This document shows, piece after piece, positions 61,097-64,000 of a stretch of DNA of 64,000 nt. Under the pieces are notes generated by a model that was not told the origin of the DNA, searched no databases, and saw only the letters and a program-made list of their open reading frames with translations. Within the stretch, counting starts at the first letter, position 1; each line of letters starts with the position of its first letter. Origin of the DNA: Verrucomicrobiales bacterium. Its GTDB lineage: Bacteria; Verrucomicrobiota; Verrucomicrobiia; Limisphaerales; UBA11320. The stretch lies in NCBI GenBank assembly GCA_016793885.1, contig JAEUHE010000177.1, positions 1 to 64,000 of the forward strand, given 5' to 3'. The position numbers and the translations under genes were made by a program.

Positions 61097-62544
61097 GCAA
61101 GGATTCCGCGAACCACTTGGCCGTGGACATCGGTGAGCCTATAGTCCCGGCCCTGGAACCGGTAGGTGAGACGTTCGTGATTGAATCCCAGGAGATGAAG
61201 CATCGTGGCCTGAAGATCGTGAACGTGGACCTTGTCCTGGGCGACGCTAAAGCCCAGCTCATCGGATTCCCCATACATCGTGCCGCCGCGAATGCCGCCA
61301 CCCGCGAGCATCATGCTGTAGCAGTCCGGGAAATGATCGCGGCCGAGGATATCACTCTTGGCGGTCCGTCCTTCTCGGAACGGAGTTCGACCGAACTCGC
61401 CGCCCAACACCACTAACGTCTCATCGAGAAGGCCGCGCTGCTTCAAGTCGCGGATCAAAGCCGCCACCGGCCGATCCATCGTCGCACATTTCTTGGTGAG
61501 TCCATCCCGGATATCCTCACTCGGGCCTGTACCGTGGAAATCCCAGCCCCAATCAAAAAGCTGAACGTAGCGGACCCCCTGCTCCACCAGACGCCGGGCC
61601 AGCAAGCAGTTATTGGCGAAGCTGGCTTCCCCCGGCTTCGCTCCATACGCCGCCAGGGTATCGGCCGACTCCCGGTTAATATCCATGACCTCAGGAACGG
61701 AAACCTGCATCCGATAGGCCAGCTCGTACTGAGCGATACGGGTCTGGGTTTCGGGATGCCCTAGCTCCTTCCCCTGAATTTGATTCAAATCCCTGAGCGT
61801 ATCCAAACTCATGCGTCGCAGTTCTCGATCAAATCCCGCCGGATCCGAGGCGTAAAGCACCGGATCGCCTTTGGAACGACACTGGACTCCCTGATACACC
61901 GAAGGGAGGAAACCGCTACCGAAGGAGTTACGACCGCCGTTCGGCTGCACCCCGCTCGAAATCAGAACGACAAAGCCGGGCAGATTCTCATTGTCCGACC
62001 CCAATCCATACGTCACCCAGGATCCAAAGGACGGTCGCCCAGACCGAGGAGAGCCGGTGTAGACCAACAGCTCAGCAGGCGCATGATTGAACTGGTCCGT
62101 GGTCATGGAACGAACCACGCACAGATCGTCAGCGACGCCCTGCAAGTGCGGCAGGGCATCCGACAGCCAAACGCCCCCCTGACCATACTGTTTGAAGGTA
62201 CGCGGGGTGCCCAGCAGCTTAGGGGTCCCCGAGGTGAAAGCGAACCGCTTGCCTTTCAAAAACGCGTCCGGGCAATCCTGCCCGTTTCGCTTCACCAACT
62301 CAGGCTTGTAGTCAAACAAATCCAAGTGCGGCGGCGATCCTGTCAGGTGCAGGTAGATCACCCTTTTGGCGGGTGCTCGAAAATGCGGCGGTTTGGGGGA
62401 CAGCGGATCAGCCGCCGGGATGGCATCGGATCGCGAGGCGTTGGCCAACAGCGATCCCAGAGCCAAGGCTCCCACTCCATTGGCAGAGCGATGTAAAAAA
62501 TGCCGCCGAGTCAGGTTCTGTAAGGCTTCGAGATGGGGGATCAT
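61093..62544 (-). CDS. Tat-exported DUF1501 protein, second cluster
   Basis: A 483-residue DUF1501 protein, more distant from the two at 47587-50318. Its Tat signal is LTRRHFLHRSANGVGALALG. Fold landmarks are RVIYLHLTGSPPHLDLFDYK, DLCVVRSMTTDQFNHAPAEL, GWDFHGTGPSEDIRDGL, VVLGGEFGRTPFREGRTAKS and GRDHFPDCYSMMLAGGGIRG. AGGAAT precedes the ATG. It starts 17 bp after the DUF1553 gene, the usual partner order (DUF1553 gene first, then DUF1501), so the two form a unit. The 3' end overlaps the convergent barrel gene. Confidence 0.94.
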   Translation of the reverse strand: MIPHLEALQNLTRRHFLHRSANGVGALALGSLLANASRSDAIPAADPLSPKPPHFRAPAKRVIYLHLTGSPPHLDLFDYKPELVKRNGQDCPDAFLKGKRFAFTSGTPKLLGTPRTFKQYGQGGVWLSDALPHLQGVADDLCVVRSMTTDQFNHAPAELLVYTGSPRSGRPSFGSWVTYGLGSDNENLPGFVVLISSGVQPNGGRNSFGSGFLPSVYQGVQCRSKGDPVLYASDPAGFDRELRRMSLDTLRDLNQIQGKELGHPETQTRIAQYELAYRMQVSVPEVMDINRESADTLAAYGAKPGEASFANNCLLARRLVEQGVRYVQLFDWGWDFHGTGPSEDIRDGLTKKCATMDRPVAALIRDLKQRGLLDETLVVLGGEFGRTPFREGRTAKSDILGRDHFPDCYSMMLAGGGIRGGTMYGESDELGFSVAQDKVHVHDLQATMLHLLGFNHERLTYRFQGRDYRLTDVHGQVVRGILA

Positions 62545-62561
62545 AGGAATTCCTGATGCGA

Positions 62562-64000
62562 TCAGCGCTTCATCAACGTTTCGTCCAAGTTCAGCAAGAC
62601 ATTGCCAACCACCGTCCAGGCCGCCAACTCCGCCACATCCGCGCCCTTCGGCGCCTCGGACATGGAGGCGACGGCCAGTTCCTTCGCTCGTGAGGCATCG
62701 CCCACGAAGCGTTCATAGGTTCGCGCGTAGAGCTTCAGCAACGCGCTCAGCTCCGTCTCGGCCGGTGAACGGCTGAGACACAAACGAAATCCATGACGCG
62801 CCTTGTCGGCCGGGGTCGCCCCGGCGCTGGCCATGCGACGTCCCAACGCCTGGGCCGCCTCCAGGTAAACAGGATCATTCAAAGTCACGAGCGCTTGCAG
62901 CGGAGTGTTGGAGCGATCACGACGAACCGTGCACACCTCCCGGTTGGGAGCATCGAAAGTAGCCATTGAGGGATAGGGATTCGACCGGCGCCAGGTCGTA
63001 TAAATGCCGCGCCGATAGCGATCTTCCCCACTGCTGGTCTCCCAGTCGGTGCCGCTGCCGAAGGCGGCCGACAGCCCCATGCGTGGCTGCGGAGGCTTGA
63101 CCGGTGGACCATACATCTTGGGACTCAACAGCCCACTGACATGCATGGCCTGATCGCGGATCATTTCAGCAGCCAAGCGAAATCGAGGACCGCGGGCCAG
63201 CAGCCGATTGTCCGGATCCCTGGCCGACAAGTCCGCCGTCACTTTGGACGATTGCCTATAGGATGCCGAGGTGACCAGGCGCTTCAACAGGGCCTTGGTA
63301 TCCCAGCCACTCTCCATAAACTCCACTGCCAGCCAGTCCAGGAGCTCCGGATGCGAAGGCAACTCGCCCTGAGCTCCAAACTCTTCGCTCGTCCGCACGA
63401 TACCAACTCCAAATATCGCCTCCCAAAAACGGTTCACCGCCACTCGGGCGGTCAAAGGGTTGTCCCGGCTGACCAACCAGCGGGCCAGCGAGAGCCGACC
63501 CTCGGGTGCGGGCGCTTCTCCCGTCTGGAAAGCCCCCGGCAATCCCTCCGTAACCTCATGCCCCAGATCGAGAAAGTTCCCACGCCGTTGCAAATGAGTC
63601 TTTCGACGCTGGTCCTTGGCGAGTTCCCGAAGAATCGGAACGGTGCTGTACGGGCGGACTTCTTCCAATCGCTTTTTGAGGGAAGCCAACCGATCGCGCT
63701 CTGGTTTGAGAGCGGGCGCGATCGATAAATAGTAGGACCGTAACTCCTCCACCTGGGACGCGCTCCGTGCTTCCGGGGAAAGCTTCAGCAGAGCCACCAA
63801 GGCAGGAGGAGTGCGCACGATTTCAAGGGCTCGGGGATCGGCCGACATGGAGAGACGGAAGCGAGCCAACGTGGCGTACTCATGCTTGGAAACCTGATCG
63901 AGATGAATCACCAGATTGGAACCGGAGGCCAGCGGCACGCCGTCAGCCGGCAGGATCGACAGCGAATGAGCTTCCCCGAGACGAGGAGCCACCGCCCAGC
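62562..64000 (-). CDS. DUF1553 (PSD1-class) protein, 3' part; gene leaves the right edge
   Basis: The visible part is 479 codons, open to the window edge; the true start lies outside. It contains the DUF1553 region: GRLSLARWLVSRDNPLTARV, RFWEAIFGVGIVRTSEEFGA, HPELLDWLAVEFMESGWDTK, SASYRQSS and the C-terminal FRLCLSRSPAETELSALLKL. A GTG at 63992 should not be taken as the start, because the frame continues upstream. Family members usually have an N-terminal cytochrome-like domain and DUF1549, which would lie to the right. It precedes the DUF1501 gene by 17 bp in the same unit. Confidence 0.93.
   Translation of the reverse strand, partial: WAVAPRLGEAHSLSILPADGVPLASGSNLVIHLDQVSKHEYATLARFRLSMSADPRALEIVRTPPALVALLKLSPEARSASQVEELRSYYLSIAPALKPERDRLASLKKRLEEVRPYSTVPILRELAKDQRRKTHLQRRGNFLDLGHEVTEGLPGAFQTGEAPAPEGRLSLARWLVSRDNPLTARVAVNRFWEAIFGVGIVRTSEEFGAQGELPSHPELLDWLAVEFMESGWDTKALLKRLVTSASYRQSSKVTADLSARDPDNRLLARGPRFRLAAEMIRDQAMHVSGLLSPKMYGPPVKPPQPRMGLSAAFGSGTDWETSSGEDRYRRGIYTTWRRSNPYPSMATFDAPNREVCTVRRDRSNTPLQALVTLNDPVYLEAAQALGRRMASAGATPADKARHGFRLCLSRSPAETELSALLKLYARTYERFVGDASRAKELAVASMSEAPKGADVAELAAWTVVGNVLLNLDETLMKR

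Overview
The window looks like a high-GC chromosome segment from the Verrucomicrobiota, probably a Pedosphaera/Limisphaerales-type lineage. I infer this from the families present. These are secreted planctomycete/verrucomicrobial proteins with DUF1501, DUF1549/DUF1553 and c-type-heme domains, a DUF6797-type propeller protein, a formylglycine-type sulfatase, DUF5069, and a very large lamin-tail/CotH surface protein. They sit among ordinary housekeeping genes and many short palindromic dispersed repeats. No phage, IS transposase, integrase, CRISPR array or rRNA was seen.

Layout. 1-2541: start of a gene leaving the left edge, palindromic repeats, and a secreted thioredoxin/heme-motif/PDZ protein. 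2542-8270: a small secreted protein, a ferritin-like (DUF455)/ATP-grasp fusion directly behind an RtcB-type RNA ligase, and a family 2 glycosyltransferase. 8271-12195: a secreted propeller protein, a 177-bp tandem repeat, and a Tat-exported metallophosphoesterase. 12196-19905: a 2569-residue Big/LTD/CotH/LTD/Ig surface protein. 20366-20441: tRNA-Ala(CGC). 20637-27480: an unusual SDR, the rpsP-khpA-trmD-rplS operon (no rimM between khpA and trmD), rpoN and ribBA. 27666-37233: a PfkB kinase, small membrane proteins, a 1531-residue FG-GAP/malectin-like exoprotein and DUF5069. 37234-50318: a sulfatase and a five-gene minus-strand operon (DUF1501, DUF1501, Ig/DUF1549/DUF1553, PPC/coiled coil, heme/WD40/coiled coil/WD40). 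50319-54127: an orphan terminator, a histidine-kinase DHp fragment and gcvP. 54231-61096: a DUF11/Calx-beta repeat exoprotein and an outer-membrane barrel candidate. 61093-64000: a second DUF1501 + DUF1553 pair running off the right edge.

How the genes work together. Much of the coding capacity is exported. Several exported proteins carry CxxCH-type heme motifs next to Tat-exported DUF1501 proteins, which suggests a periplasmic or cell-surface redox/hydrolytic machinery of unknown substrate. The very large repeat proteins look like adhesive or structural surface proteins. The housekeeping part (ribosomal proteins, tRNA methylation, sigma-54, riboflavin synthesis, glycine cleavage) looks normal, apart from the missing rimM and the near absence of Shine-Dalgarno motifs.

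Best candidates for something undescribed are the RtcB + DUF455/ATP-grasp gene pair, the double-propeller heme protein with its coiled-coil-bearing neighbour, the roughly 250-bp inverted-repeat element family, and the orphan hairpin/terminator upstream of the kinase fragment. Starts were chosen by eye from signal peptides, domain starts and spacing. Residue positions of domains are approximate unless a residue number is given.
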